A DNA stretch of 64,000 nucleotides from a virus. Of the stretch, positions 30,330-37,474 are shown one piece after another. The notes beneath the pieces were generated by a model that saw only the letters and a list, made by a program, of their open reading frames with translations, made no database searches and was not told the DNA's origin. Positions within the stretch are counted from its first letter, which is position 1. The number at the start of each line of letters is the position of its first letter. The stretch is from positions 1-64,000 of IMG/VR virus record IMGVR_UViG_3300034375_010007, one strand, 5' to 3'. Position numbers and translations under genes: made by a program.

Positions 30330-30991
30330 AAATTAATATAATAATTCCCGCTAAAGGAAATAGCGAAAGAATAAAAAACAAAAACCTGTATGAAGTTGGG
30401 GGTAAAAGTCTAATATATCATGCATGCGAGAAAGTTCTTGATTGTAAACATATTGATAACGTGTACTTGGACACAGAAAGTAGAGATGTTATTGCAAGTG
30501 TGACACCACTATTCTCAAAAGGACTAAAACTAATCAAAAGACATCCAAGTCTGGCCACAAACGATATTGGTGCCAATGAGATGATGATTTATGGGCTACA
30601 CAGTATTGAAGAGTGCGATGTGTTATTGCAGACATTTTGTACATCACCATTGCTGACATCAGAAACAATTGATAGGTGCATCGAGACATTTATAAACCAC
30701 GGCATGACTAAGCACGATTCCTTTTTTACAGTTGTTGATGTGCAAGAGTATTTTTGGAAAAATGGTAAAGCATATAATTTTTCAACTAAAGAATTACCAA
30801 ATAGTTTTGAACTTGACATATTGAAAATGGAAACTCATGGACTATACGGCATAACAGTAGACTCTTTGCTAAAAAATAAAACTAGAGTTGGCAACAACCC
30901 AATGATGATTAATATTACAAAAATGGAATCACTTGATATCAATGTAGAAGAAGATTTACAACTAATAGAGAGGATAATGAATGCTTCCTGA
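30326..30991 (+). CDS. neuA: CMP-nonulosonate (acylneuraminate) cytidylyltransferase
   Basis: A 221-aa NeuA-type enzyme: IIPAKGNSERIKNKNL (CTP-binding loop), YLDTESRDV, and LLQTFCTSPLLTSETID. It activates a nonulosonic acid (sialic, legionaminic or similar) with CTP. The length is typical of a catalytic domain without extra fusion. Overlaps both neighbours, in an operon with neuB. Confidence 0.88.
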   Translation: MKINIIIPAKGNSERIKNKNLYEVGGKSLIYHACEKVLDCKHIDNVYLDTESRDVIASVTPLFSKGLKLIKRHPSLATNDIGANEMMIYGLHSIEECDVLLQTFCTSPLLTSETIDRCIETFINHGMTKHDSFFTVVDVQEYFWKNGKAYNFSTKELPNSFELDILKMETHGLYGITVDSLLKNKTRVGNNPMMINITKMESLDINVEEDLQLIERIMNAS

Positions 30992-31631
30992 CGACATATA
31001 CATGGGAATAGTTTACGATTCTTTAAGAATTATGGGCGAAAAATATAAAAATTTCTATATTAACATTAAACCAAAATGCGGCTATGATTCGATCATACAA
31101 GGAAATTGTTTCACAACTTATGGAGAGGTTGTTGAAGATTGGGATGTAGATTACACCGAAGTAGACAACATACGTCTTGAGATGTATAAGTTAGATGTAT
31201 TTTCGGACAATCCGATTGTGTTCCTTCAAGCTAATGACGATAAAGTAGCCCACAGTGGCGATATAACTTCTTTGATATATAAAAAGCTTGGAGCGAAGGG
31301 GTTTGTAACAGATGGAATAGTTAGGGACATTGATATCATAGATAAACTACAATTTCCCGTATTCTGCAGAGATGAGAACCCAATTGATGCTATTGATTAT
31401 TGGGCCCTAACAAAATTTCAAAATACTATTGAAATTGATGGAGTCGTAATAACACCAAATGATTATTCATTCGCTAGTAGAGATGGTGTAATAATTGTCA
31501 GATCTGATCTGAAAGAAAAGTTTAAGAAAATCGCACTTGAACAGCTAGAGAGAGAGAAAAAAGTACGTTTTTTGATTAATGAGAAAACAAAAACGTTTGA
31601 GCAAATAGTAGAGGAAATGGGAAGATGGTAA
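30981..31631 (+). CDS. RraA-like family protein
   Basis: A 216-aa protein of the RraA/HMG-aldolase fold: KVAHSGDITSLIYKKLGAKG, FVTDGIVRDIDII with the catalytic-type Asp/Arg, PVFCRDENPIDAID, and VITPNDYSFASRDGVIIV. RraA itself binds RNase E; other members are aldolases or decarboxylases acting on oxoacids. Between neuA and neuB, an aldolase-type role on a nine-carbon acid is a possible reading, but unproven. Confidence 0.75.
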   Translation: MLPDDIYMGIVYDSLRIMGEKYKNFYINIKPKCGYDSIIQGNCFTTYGEVVEDWDVDYTEVDNIRLEMYKLDVFSDNPIVFLQANDDKVAHSGDITSLIYKKLGAKGFVTDGIVRDIDIIDKLQFPVFCRDENPIDAIDYWALTKFQNTIEIDGVVITPNDYSFASRDGVIIVRSDLKEKFKKIALEQLEREKKVRFLINEKTKTFEQIVEEMGRW

Positions 31632-32467
31632 TAGAGAAGCCAATCATGGTGGCTGAGCTAAGCATTAACCATCTGGGGATGGTCAAAATAGCTCAAAAAA
31701 TGATAGATGAAGCTATTGGCGGCGGCGCGGATCTTATCAAACTTAAATTCAAGAATGTTGAAAAGTATTATAAAGATGACGGCAAGAAATGGAGAAATTT
31801 TAATTTCAAAACTTATCGAGGATCTCTAGAGCTAAGTAAGGAAGATTTTGGATATTTAGCCGAATACTGTAATTCTAAGGGGATTAAGTGGTTCTGCACA
31901 GTACACGATGAAGAGGGGCTAAATTTTATAAAGACGTTTGATCCTCCATTCTATAAGGTTGCTAGTATGGACGCTGGCAAAACTGAATTAGTCAAAAAGG
32001 TTATGAGTCTGTGCGCATCAGAAGATAAGCCTCTTATTATTAGTTTGGGTGGAAAATCTAATGAATTTGTTACTACATTAGTAGATAAAATCAACGCACA
32101 TAAGCTAAAAGCTTTCTTATTACATACTGTTTCTATTTATCCAACACCAGATGGCAAGTCTAATATATCTTACATTACTAATCTTCGTAAGAAATTTGAA
32201 AGTGATAACATTAAAATTGGATATTCGGGCCATGAAGTGGGGTATGCTCCTTCTATCTTGGCAACCCTTCAAGGAGCTAGAATGATAGAGAGACACTTTA
32301 CGTTGTCTTTAGATTGGAATATACACCATTTGGGGTGTGCTTTGACCCCAGAAAAATATAGAGAAATGAACGAAACAATAGATAAGTTAATTTTAGAAAA
32401 CAATGCTGGATTAACTGAGTTTCACAAAGAGGAATTAGATTTCCTTAAAGATATGAAGTACGCATGA
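31625..32467 (+). CDS. neuB: NeuB-type nonulosonate synthase lacking the SAF domain
   Basis: A 280-aa TIM-barrel NeuB: VAELSINHLG (motif IAEIGINHNG), LIKLKF, KVASMDAGKTEL, LHTVSIYPTP, GYSGHEVGYAPS and RMIERHFTLSLD. It condenses phosphoenolpyruvate with an N-acetyl-hexosamine-type sugar. Usual NeuB is about 345 aa with a C-terminal antifreeze-like (SAF) domain that shapes the active site of the dimer; here the protein ends after the barrel. The upstream gene gives no SAF domain either. Still in frame with the operon, so probably functional or using another protein. Confidence 0.87.
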   Translation: MVIEKPIMVAELSINHLGMVKIAQKMIDEAIGGGADLIKLKFKNVEKYYKDDGKKWRNFNFKTYRGSLELSKEDFGYLAEYCNSKGIKWFCTVHDEEGLNFIKTFDPPFYKVASMDAGKTELVKKVMSLCASEDKPLIISLGGKSNEFVTTLVDKINAHKLKAFLLHTVSIYPTPDGKSNISYITNLRKKFESDNIKIGYSGHEVGYAPSILATLQGARMIERHFTLSLDWNIHHLGCALTPEKYREMNETIDKLILENNAGLTEFHKEELDFLKDMKYA

Positions 32468-33054
32468 TTTATATTGTTAGACATGGACAAACAGCCTGGA
32501 ATTTACAAGGCAGAAAACAGGGGAGAAAAGATTCTCCCTTAACTTTGAAAGGAGTTGAACAAGCAAAAGAAGTCTCTAAAATTTTGAATGATTCCATCAA
32601 AGATTATACTAAGTTCAAGATAGTAGTATCTCCCCAGTGGAGATGTCAGCAATTTGCTAGTATCATATGCGAACTTGCTGGTATTGATTTTTCTGCATGT
32701 ATATTTGAAGAGAATTTAAGAGAGCATTGTTTTGGATTGTGGGAAGGCAAAACAGAAGAAGAGATAGAGGAAGAATTTCCCGGGTTTTTAGCAAAAAGAT
32801 ATATCCCAGAAAATTACTGGAGTTATGTGGTTCCGATGGGTGAGAGCTATGAGTTGCTGTATTCCAGAATTAAAAAAGTTTTAGATAAGTACGAAGGACA
32901 AAAAGTTGTATATATTTGCCATGAAATGGTGTCAAAAGTTATAAGAGGTAAAACTCTGAACTTATCCCCAGAGCAGATACTTCCTCTTAGGCACCCACAA
33001 GACTGTGTGTATAAAGTAGAGAACAATACATTGACGGAGTTGCGAAGTGTTTGA
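32464..33054 (+). CDS. Histidine phosphatase superfamily protein
   Basis: A 196-aa member of the phosphoglycerate mutase-like family: IVRHGQTAWN (catalytic His in RHG), VSPQWRCQQFA, ENLREHCFGLWEGKT and YICHEMVSKV (second His). Within the operon it could dephosphorylate the neuB product (as 9-phosphate phosphatases do) or another sugar phosphate; this is inferred from position. Overlaps neuB (ATGA). Confidence 0.85.
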   Translation: MIYIVRHGQTAWNLQGRKQGRKDSPLTLKGVEQAKEVSKILNDSIKDYTKFKIVVSPQWRCQQFASIICELAGIDFSACIFEENLREHCFGLWEGKTEEEIEEEFPGFLAKRYIPENYWSYVVPMGESYELLYSRIKKVLDKYEGQKVVYICHEMVSKVIRGKTLNLSPEQILPLRHPQDCVYKVENNTLTELRSV

Positions 33055-33157
33055 AAATTGGACATTTAAAGAACCTACAAGTGAATTTGTAGAACAAAGG
33101 AGTTGCTTAGATATTGGTGCTAGAAAAAACATGTCTGATTTCCCACTAAAATACTAA
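33047..33157 (+). pseudogene. Fragment of an FkbM-type methyltransferase or related gene
   Basis: A 36-codon frame from GTG 33047 to TAA 33155-33157. It encodes FENWTFKEPTSEFVEQR, then SCLDIGARKNMSDFPLKY. The CLDIGA motif with the preceding W-x-F pattern looks like the SAM-binding start of a methyltransferase cut short. No other plausible frame covers this stretch. Probably a decayed gene at the right edge of the glycan cassette; a functional short peptide cannot be ruled out. Confidence 0.5.
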
Positions 33158-33171
33158 AAAGGAGTAGAAAA

Positions 33172-33369
33172 ATGAAACTATCAAACCAAGCAGTAGGGGC
33201 TCTAATGATGGCCCTTCAAAGATCTCTAATGGAGCAGTCGGACATTGTTCCTGTTCTACAAGGGATGGATTTTCAGGTAAATCCAGAAGATTCGTCACAT
33301 TCGGAGTTGGTTGTCACGAACCCACCAACAATTAATTTTGACAATGTCGAACTAAACGAGGAAGGATAA
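33172..33369 (+). CDS. Small conserved phage protein
   Basis: A 65-aa protein (MKLSNQAVGALMMALQRSLMEQ, then DIVPVLQGMDFQV) preceded by a good SD (GGAG). From memory, similar short proteins are frequent in T4-like aquatic phages near the sigma factor gene; function unknown. The C-terminus is acidic. Confidence 0.6.
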   Translation: MKLSNQAVGALMMALQRSLMEQSDIVPVLQGMDFQVNPEDSSHSELVVTNPPTINFDNVELNEEG

Positions 33370-33373
33370 TAAA

Positions 33374-33532
33374 ATGTTTAAGAAGACACAGGAAACTCGA
33401 TACATCACCGAGGGTCAGGCCCGAGAATTAGCAGATGAGCTTGTTCGTACAGCACTTAGAGAGCAAGCTAGAGAGCTTGAGAAGCACCTTGCCGATATAG
33501 ACAAACGACTTAAAACTCTAGAGAGAAGGTAA
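33374..33532 (+). CDS. Small coiled-coil protein (52 aa)
   Basis: A 52-aa protein, ATG 33374 to TAA 33530-33532, with helices TEGQARELADELVRTALREQ and LEKHLADIDKRLKTLERR. Starts 4 bases after the previous stop and ends 2 bases before the next ATG, so the position is operon-like. Function unknown. Confidence 0.6.
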   Translation: MFKKTQETRYITEGQARELADELVRTALREQARELEKHLADIDKRLKTLERR

Positions 33533-33534
33533 TA

Positions 33535-33783
33535 ATGCCCAGATATGTCTATCGTTGTACGGAATGCGAAGAGCTTTCAACTATCAATCACTCATCCGAT
33601 GAGGTAGAAACAAAGTGCCCTAAGTGCGCCACCGATAGAGGACTAGTGAAATTACTTACCAATTTTACTACGAGAAAAAATGGAACAAAACTTAACAAGG
33701 TTGGTCAAGTAACAGAGCAATTTATAGAAGATTCGCGTCAAGAGTTGGAACAACAAAAAGAGCAACTAAATAAAAACAAATAA
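33535..33783 (+). CDS. FmdB-like zinc ribbon protein
   Basis: An 82-aa protein with YRCTECEELSTI and KCPKC (two CxxC pairs), a regulatory zinc-ribbon of the FmdB type, then a charged helical tail. Often seen near late sigma genes of T4-like phages (from memory). May be a transcription cofactor; unproven. The stop overlaps the next start by one base. Confidence 0.65.
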   Translation: MPRYVYRCTECEELSTINHSSDEVETKCPKCATDRGLVKLLTNFTTRKNGTKLNKVGQVTEQFIEDSRQELEQQKEQLNKNK

Positions 33784-34151
33784 TGTTCATTCATATTGTA
33801 TTAATCATATCCCTTGCAATAAACGTACTTTTGGGTTGGTATATATCAAGGATGTTACAAAAGTTTATATTTATCTCAGACAATATGTCTGATTTGTTTT
33901 TGACCACAAAAGCTTTTCAAGTGTTTGTAAAGGATATGTATAGCATGGATTCTTTTCACGGGGAGCCGATCATCCAAGAATTGGTGCTTCGTATAAGAGA
34001 AGTAAATGAAGAAATGTCTAATTTTAAAGAGATATTTGAATATACAATAGACGCTGAATTGGAACAAGAACTAGAGGAAGCGCTAAATGCCGAGGAAGAA
34101 GAGCAAGAAAAATTATTACTTTACGCAGGCACACGAAGACGCAATAGTTAA
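33783..34151 (+). CDS. Single-span membrane protein
   Basis: A 122-aa protein with an N-terminal transmembrane segment (about 3-24), a helical body and a Glu-rich C-terminus. The last 65 bases overlap the sigma factor gene in another frame, an unusually long overlap. Function unknown. Confidence 0.55.
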   Translation: MFIHIVLIISLAINVLLGWYISRMLQKFIFISDNMSDLFLTTKAFQVFVKDMYSMDSFHGEPIIQELVLRIREVNEEMSNFKEIFEYTIDAELEQELEEALNAEEEEQEKLLLYAGTRRRNS

Positions 34152-34773
34152 GTATGCCCTGACAAATGACAGGGAATTGCGATCTAAGTTATACGAAGAG
34201 TACATACAGCCTGCGTTTGACGATATGGTAGACAAGATAATCTACACTTATCGTTTTACCACACTGCCAAACATTGACTATCTCAGAGCAGATTGTAAGG
34301 TTTGGTTAACGACCATCCTAAACAAATACGATCCGAACAAAGGCTCCAAAGCCTTTTCATATTTCTCGGTTGTAACAAAGAACTGGTTTATCCATAAGGT
34401 AAAGAGAACCAAAAAGCGTCTACAAACAGAAGTCTTTATGGAGGATGTTCTGAATGAGATGGATGAAAACCTAATATCGGAGGATCCCAGTTATTTCGAC
34501 AAAAGATCGGAGATGGAATTTTGGATGTCTCTCAATAATGAGATAGATACTTGGGATTCATTTATGATAAAAGAAAACGAGAAGAAGGTTCTTATGGCTG
34601 TTCGTATTCTTTTAGACTCCGCTGATCAAATAGAAATTTTTAATAAGAAGGCAATCTATCTATATTTGAGAGAAATTACAGGACTTAATACAAAACAGGT
34701 TGTCAATAATCTTAATAAGCTTCGCAAGAGGTACAGGACGTTTAAGACAAAATGGGAAAACAGCGAGATCTAG
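34087..34773 (+). CDS. T4 gp55-like late transcription sigma factor
   Basis: A 228-aa protein. The core DCKVWLTTILNKYDPNKGSKAFSYFSVVTKNWFIHKVKR resembles sigma region 2 as found in T4 gp55-type late sigma factors, with basic YYFTQAHEDAIVKYALTND before it and a C-terminal helix-turn-helix-like LREITGLNTKQVVNNLNKLRKR that is longer than in T4 gp55. Such proteins with the sliding clamp direct late gene transcription. Probably reads the TATTTA elements reported here. ATG 34087 is favoured by the conserved N-terminal block. Confidence 0.8.
   Translation: MPRKKSKKNYYFTQAHEDAIVKYALTNDRELRSKLYEEYIQPAFDDMVDKIIYTYRFTTLPNIDYLRADCKVWLTTILNKYDPNKGSKAFSYFSVVTKNWFIHKVKRTKKRLQTEVFMEDVLNEMDENLISEDPSYFDKRSEMEFWMSLNNEIDTWDSFMIKENEKKVLMAVRILLDSADQIEIFNKKAIYLYLREITGLNTKQVVNNLNKLRKRYRTFKTKWENSEI
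34749..34769 (+). repeat. 21-bp direct repeat, copy 1 (end of sigma gene)
   Basis: AAATGGGAAAACAGCGAGAT-type repeat at the 3' end of the sigma gene. Identical 21 bases recur exactly 100 bases downstream at the start of the next gene; reading this copy in the other frame gives MGKQRDL, the same N-terminus as that next gene. Confidence 0.85.
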
Positions 34774-34838
34774 TATTTTTCGCCTTTTTGTGGAATAAAA
34801 ACTATAAAGATTCTACCTACTAATGCTGACAAAGAGGG

Positions 34839-34844
34839 TATTTA
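34839..34844 (+). promoter_or_regulatory. Candidate late promoter element TATTTA in a 100-bp insertion
   Basis: GGTATTTAAAG exactly 7 bases before ATG 34852, with no SD. It lies inside the segment between the two 21-bp repeats, so the insertion may have brought a promoter. The 78-base gap (34774-34851) holds no other recognised signal. Confidence 0.45.
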
Positions 34845-34848
34845 AAGA

Positions 34849-34869
34849 AAAATGGGAAAACAGCGAGAT
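34849..34869 (+). repeat. 21-bp direct repeat, copy 2 (start of 102-aa gene)
   Basis: Second copy of the 21-base repeat, spanning the start codon of the 102-aa protein. Confidence 0.85.
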
Positions 34870-35160
34870 TTAAGTTTAGAGCATTACATAGAAGAAACCA
34901 CGACAAACATCAAAGAAGATCGTGCGATGGCCAAGTCTTTACTAATGGATGTAATGGCCGATATGAAAGCCTCTCCCGCCGATAGAAGAGAGATGGGCCC
35001 AATCGCGGCCAAGTATGTAGAAAACCTTCAAAGATCCAATGAGCAGATGGTGAAGCTTGCTGCGATCCTTCAACGCCAAAAGACAGGCCAAGTAGGTCTC
35101 ACAGCCGACGACAAAGAGCAGTTGTTTGATTTGTTGAACGAGAGCAAAGAAGATGGCTAA
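34852..35160 (+). CDS. Small helical protein, virion-block leader
   Basis: A 102-aa helical protein (MGKQRDLSLEHYIEETTTNI, then MADMKASPADRREMGPIAAKYV, then QLFDLLNES). Could be a small terminase-like or assembly protein, but no motif decides. First gene of the tail/baseplate block, overlapping the next by 8 bases. See the 21-bp repeats for its duplicated start. Confidence 0.5.
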   Translation: MGKQRDLSLEHYIEETTTNIKEDRAMAKSLLMDVMADMKASPADRREMGPIAAKYVENLQRSNEQMVKLAAILQRQKTGQVGLTADDKEQLFDLLNESKEDG

Positions 35161-36490
35161 CGAAATAACACCCCAACAGATATTTAGCCAATACGGTATC
35201 CTGAATGATCTTAGACCAGCTGACGGTCTTTCTGGTGATAGAAGATCCTTAACTACAACCGATGCTATATCTACTGTTCTGGAGCAAGCATTTACTCCTG
35301 ATGCTATTGGAAATAAAACGGTTTTCGGTGGTATTGTTTTTGGTACTTATTATGGGGACCAACCAGTAATATCCAATCCGGTGGAAAATTTGGAGTACGT
35401 CTCTAAACAGCTTGCGCTAGCAGATAGTCCAGAATTAACTGGCGAAGCAGTATATTACAAATATAAGGTTTATGTCCATGAAGGTGATCCTAGAGTTCTC
35501 ATAGATATTGATGAGCTTCTAAAAGACAATGCAACCGGGAAGTTGAATCTTCCAGGCATGTCTTTGGCTGATCGAGTTGATTCGTTACCTGACGCGTCGT
35601 TATCGCTTGATGCTAGTGTACCCAACGGTCAGTTGGCTATTTTGCCTGGAACACTGGTTAGTATAATATACGCCGACGAAAAGTTCCAAAAACCTCAAAT
35701 TATAAAAGTAGGACCTAAAATATTTGATATTAATCTTCAAAATTCATCAATAAAGATGGATTTCAAAGATAAAAAATCTATGCTTATGGGTCCTAGGGGT
35801 ACAGTTTCCAAGGATGATCCGGGCATCTTTAGTTGGTCTAATAGAGCTAAACAAGAAACAGCGATTTATATTCCAACAGGCGAACCCATCAATAATGGAG
35901 AGCTAGAGGAAGCCGGTTTGTTGTATACTGATCCAGCCTCTGGTGCTCAATTAATAAAAGATGCTAAAGATGATTGGCTTAAATTAACGGCTGCATATAA
36001 GCGAAAATTTGGCAAACAACTAAAAGGTAGTGGCTATCGAACTTATGATAGTCAAGTTAATGTGCGTATGATTAGGGTTGGTGGCGATGAGGCAGGATGC
36101 CCCGGACCGCATCGTAATGGTATAAAAGGCGAGGGCGCAGGACAGTACAATAAAAATTGTAAATTTGTTGGGTATGCAGCAATTCCTGGCACATCCAATC
36201 ACGGATGGGGATCTGCTGTAGATATAGATAGACCAGCTAGTGGATGGACCGGAGATCAAGCGGGGAACTCACCAGAATTTAAGTGGTTGAATAAATTTGC
36301 CCCCGACAAATTTAACTTTAATTTTGGTGTATCAAACGAACATTGGCACTTGGATTGGATCGGACTTAACAAAGTAGTTAAAGGGGTCTCGGTAAACACT
36401 AAACGTTGGACTCAAGAGGGGCTTGAAGATACACAGGTAACATTTGGGGCAGATCCGCCCGCCACAGCAGGACCTAGTGCGTTATCTTAG
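35153..36490 (+). CDS. Baseplate hub/spike protein with M15 (VanY-type) peptidase domain
   Basis: A 445-aa protein. An N-terminal region includes a beta-rich OB-like stretch (GTLVSIIYADEKFQKPQIIKVG, about 165). The C-terminal domain has the D-Ala-D-Ala carboxypeptidase/M15 metal site: SNHGWGSAVDID (His and Asp ligands, about 348-356) and NEHWHLDW (about 396-403). Like T4 gp5, which carries a lysozyme domain, it may locally open peptidoglycan during injection, here cutting peptide rather than glycan. All zinc ligands are present. Confidence 0.8.
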   Translation: MANEITPQQIFSQYGILNDLRPADGLSGDRRSLTTTDAISTVLEQAFTPDAIGNKTVFGGIVFGTYYGDQPVISNPVENLEYVSKQLALADSPELTGEAVYYKYKVYVHEGDPRVLIDIDELLKDNATGKLNLPGMSLADRVDSLPDASLSLDASVPNGQLAILPGTLVSIIYADEKFQKPQIIKVGPKIFDINLQNSSIKMDFKDKKSMLMGPRGTVSKDDPGIFSWSNRAKQETAIYIPTGEPINNGELEEAGLLYTDPASGAQLIKDAKDDWLKLTAAYKRKFGKQLKGSGYRTYDSQVNVRMIRVGGDEAGCPGPHRNGIKGEGAGQYNKNCKFVGYAAIPGTSNHGWGSAVDIDRPASGWTGDQAGNSPEFKWLNKFAPDKFNFNFGVSNEHWHLDWIGLNKVVKGVSVNTKRWTQEGLEDTQVTFGADPPATAGPSALS

Positions 36491-36499
36491 GAGAAAAAA

Positions 36500-37474
36500 G
36501 TGTCTAAAGTAAAAACAATATCAGCCATACAAAAACCAACAGACCCAATTGAAAAAAGAAAGTTGGACAACGCATCCCCAGCCGAAGAGGCTGATATACG
36601 CGGAGTTGGCTCAAAAGAGACAGAGAACTATGACACGCCAGATTTAATCCTGACCTCTAATGAGAAAGTTATAAGAAAAGGCAACGCATCTATTAAATTA
36701 GGAAAAGATAGAAACTCTAACAGACTCTCTGGCACCGGAGGTAAAGGACAGTCTCATTGCGCTGCAATAGATATTGTTGCTGGAACTTTGGGACATAGCG
36801 CGCGCAGTAGAGACCGAAAGGGTAACAAACTTTATGCAGATCCCAACTTTGTTCTGGACTCGGCAAGAATCTATGTCAGTCAAAAGGCAGATATCGATGG
36901 GTACTTTAGACTCAAAAAGCCAAAGGGCGCAGGATCTACTTCCTCGGTAACACCCAGATCTAGTATCGCCCTCAAGGCAGATAACATTAGAGTTATTGGT
37001 CGCGAAAACATTCGACTTATTACCCGCACAGACTCTATCAACTCACAGGGCGGGGAATTGTCAAACGCTGATAAGAGTGGATACGGAATTGATTTGATTG
37101 CAATGAATGACCCAGAAGATCTTCAGCCGATGGTAAAAGGTGAAAATCTTAAGGATTGCCTGAACGCTATGCTTCAGGTTATAGAAAATGTAAGCACAAT
37201 ATTGGACAACTTTATATCGTATCAGCAAAGCTTTAATAGATCTGTCCAAAACCACACTCATATGTCACCTTTTTATGGAACTGAAACAGCGCCTGATTTC
37301 AAGCAGGTTATGAGTGCGGGAATAGAAAATATGATTAATGTTACTTTAAATTGTCAAGTACCAATGATTGCGGACATACCTTTAAGTAATGTTGCTATTG
37401 TAAATGATTACTTGGACAACTCCGGGGTCGCCGGCGATAAGTATATCCTAAGCTTATATAACAGGACAAACTAA
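36500..37474 (+). CDS. Virion structural (baseplate-associated) protein
   Basis: A 324-aa protein starting at GTG 36500 with AGGAG SD. The central part has repeated beta strands and recognisable phrases ALKADNIRVIGRENIRLITRT and FDKNHTHMSP-like NHTHMSPFYG. I associate these with baseplate/spike proteins near the hub (carrying histidine-rich metal-binding strands), but cannot name the family. The stop overlaps the next start by one base. Confidence 0.6.
   Translation: MSKVKTISAIQKPTDPIEKRKLDNASPAEEADIRGVGSKETENYDTPDLILTSNEKVIRKGNASIKLGKDRNSNRLSGTGGKGQSHCAAIDIVAGTLGHSARSRDRKGNKLYADPNFVLDSARIYVSQKADIDGYFRLKKPKGAGSTSSVTPRSSIALKADNIRVIGRENIRLITRTDSINSQGGELSNADKSGYGIDLIAMNDPEDLQPMVKGENLKDCLNAMLQVIENVSTILDNFISYQQSFNRSVQNHTHMSPFYGTETAPDFKQVMSAGIENMINVTLNCQVPMIADIPLSNVAIVNDYLDNSGVAGDKYILSLYNRTN

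Noticed and set aside
33074-33091. Inverted repeat CTACAA/TTGTAG as a terminator
   Set aside because: Only a 6-bp stem with no following T-run; sits in the gene remnant.
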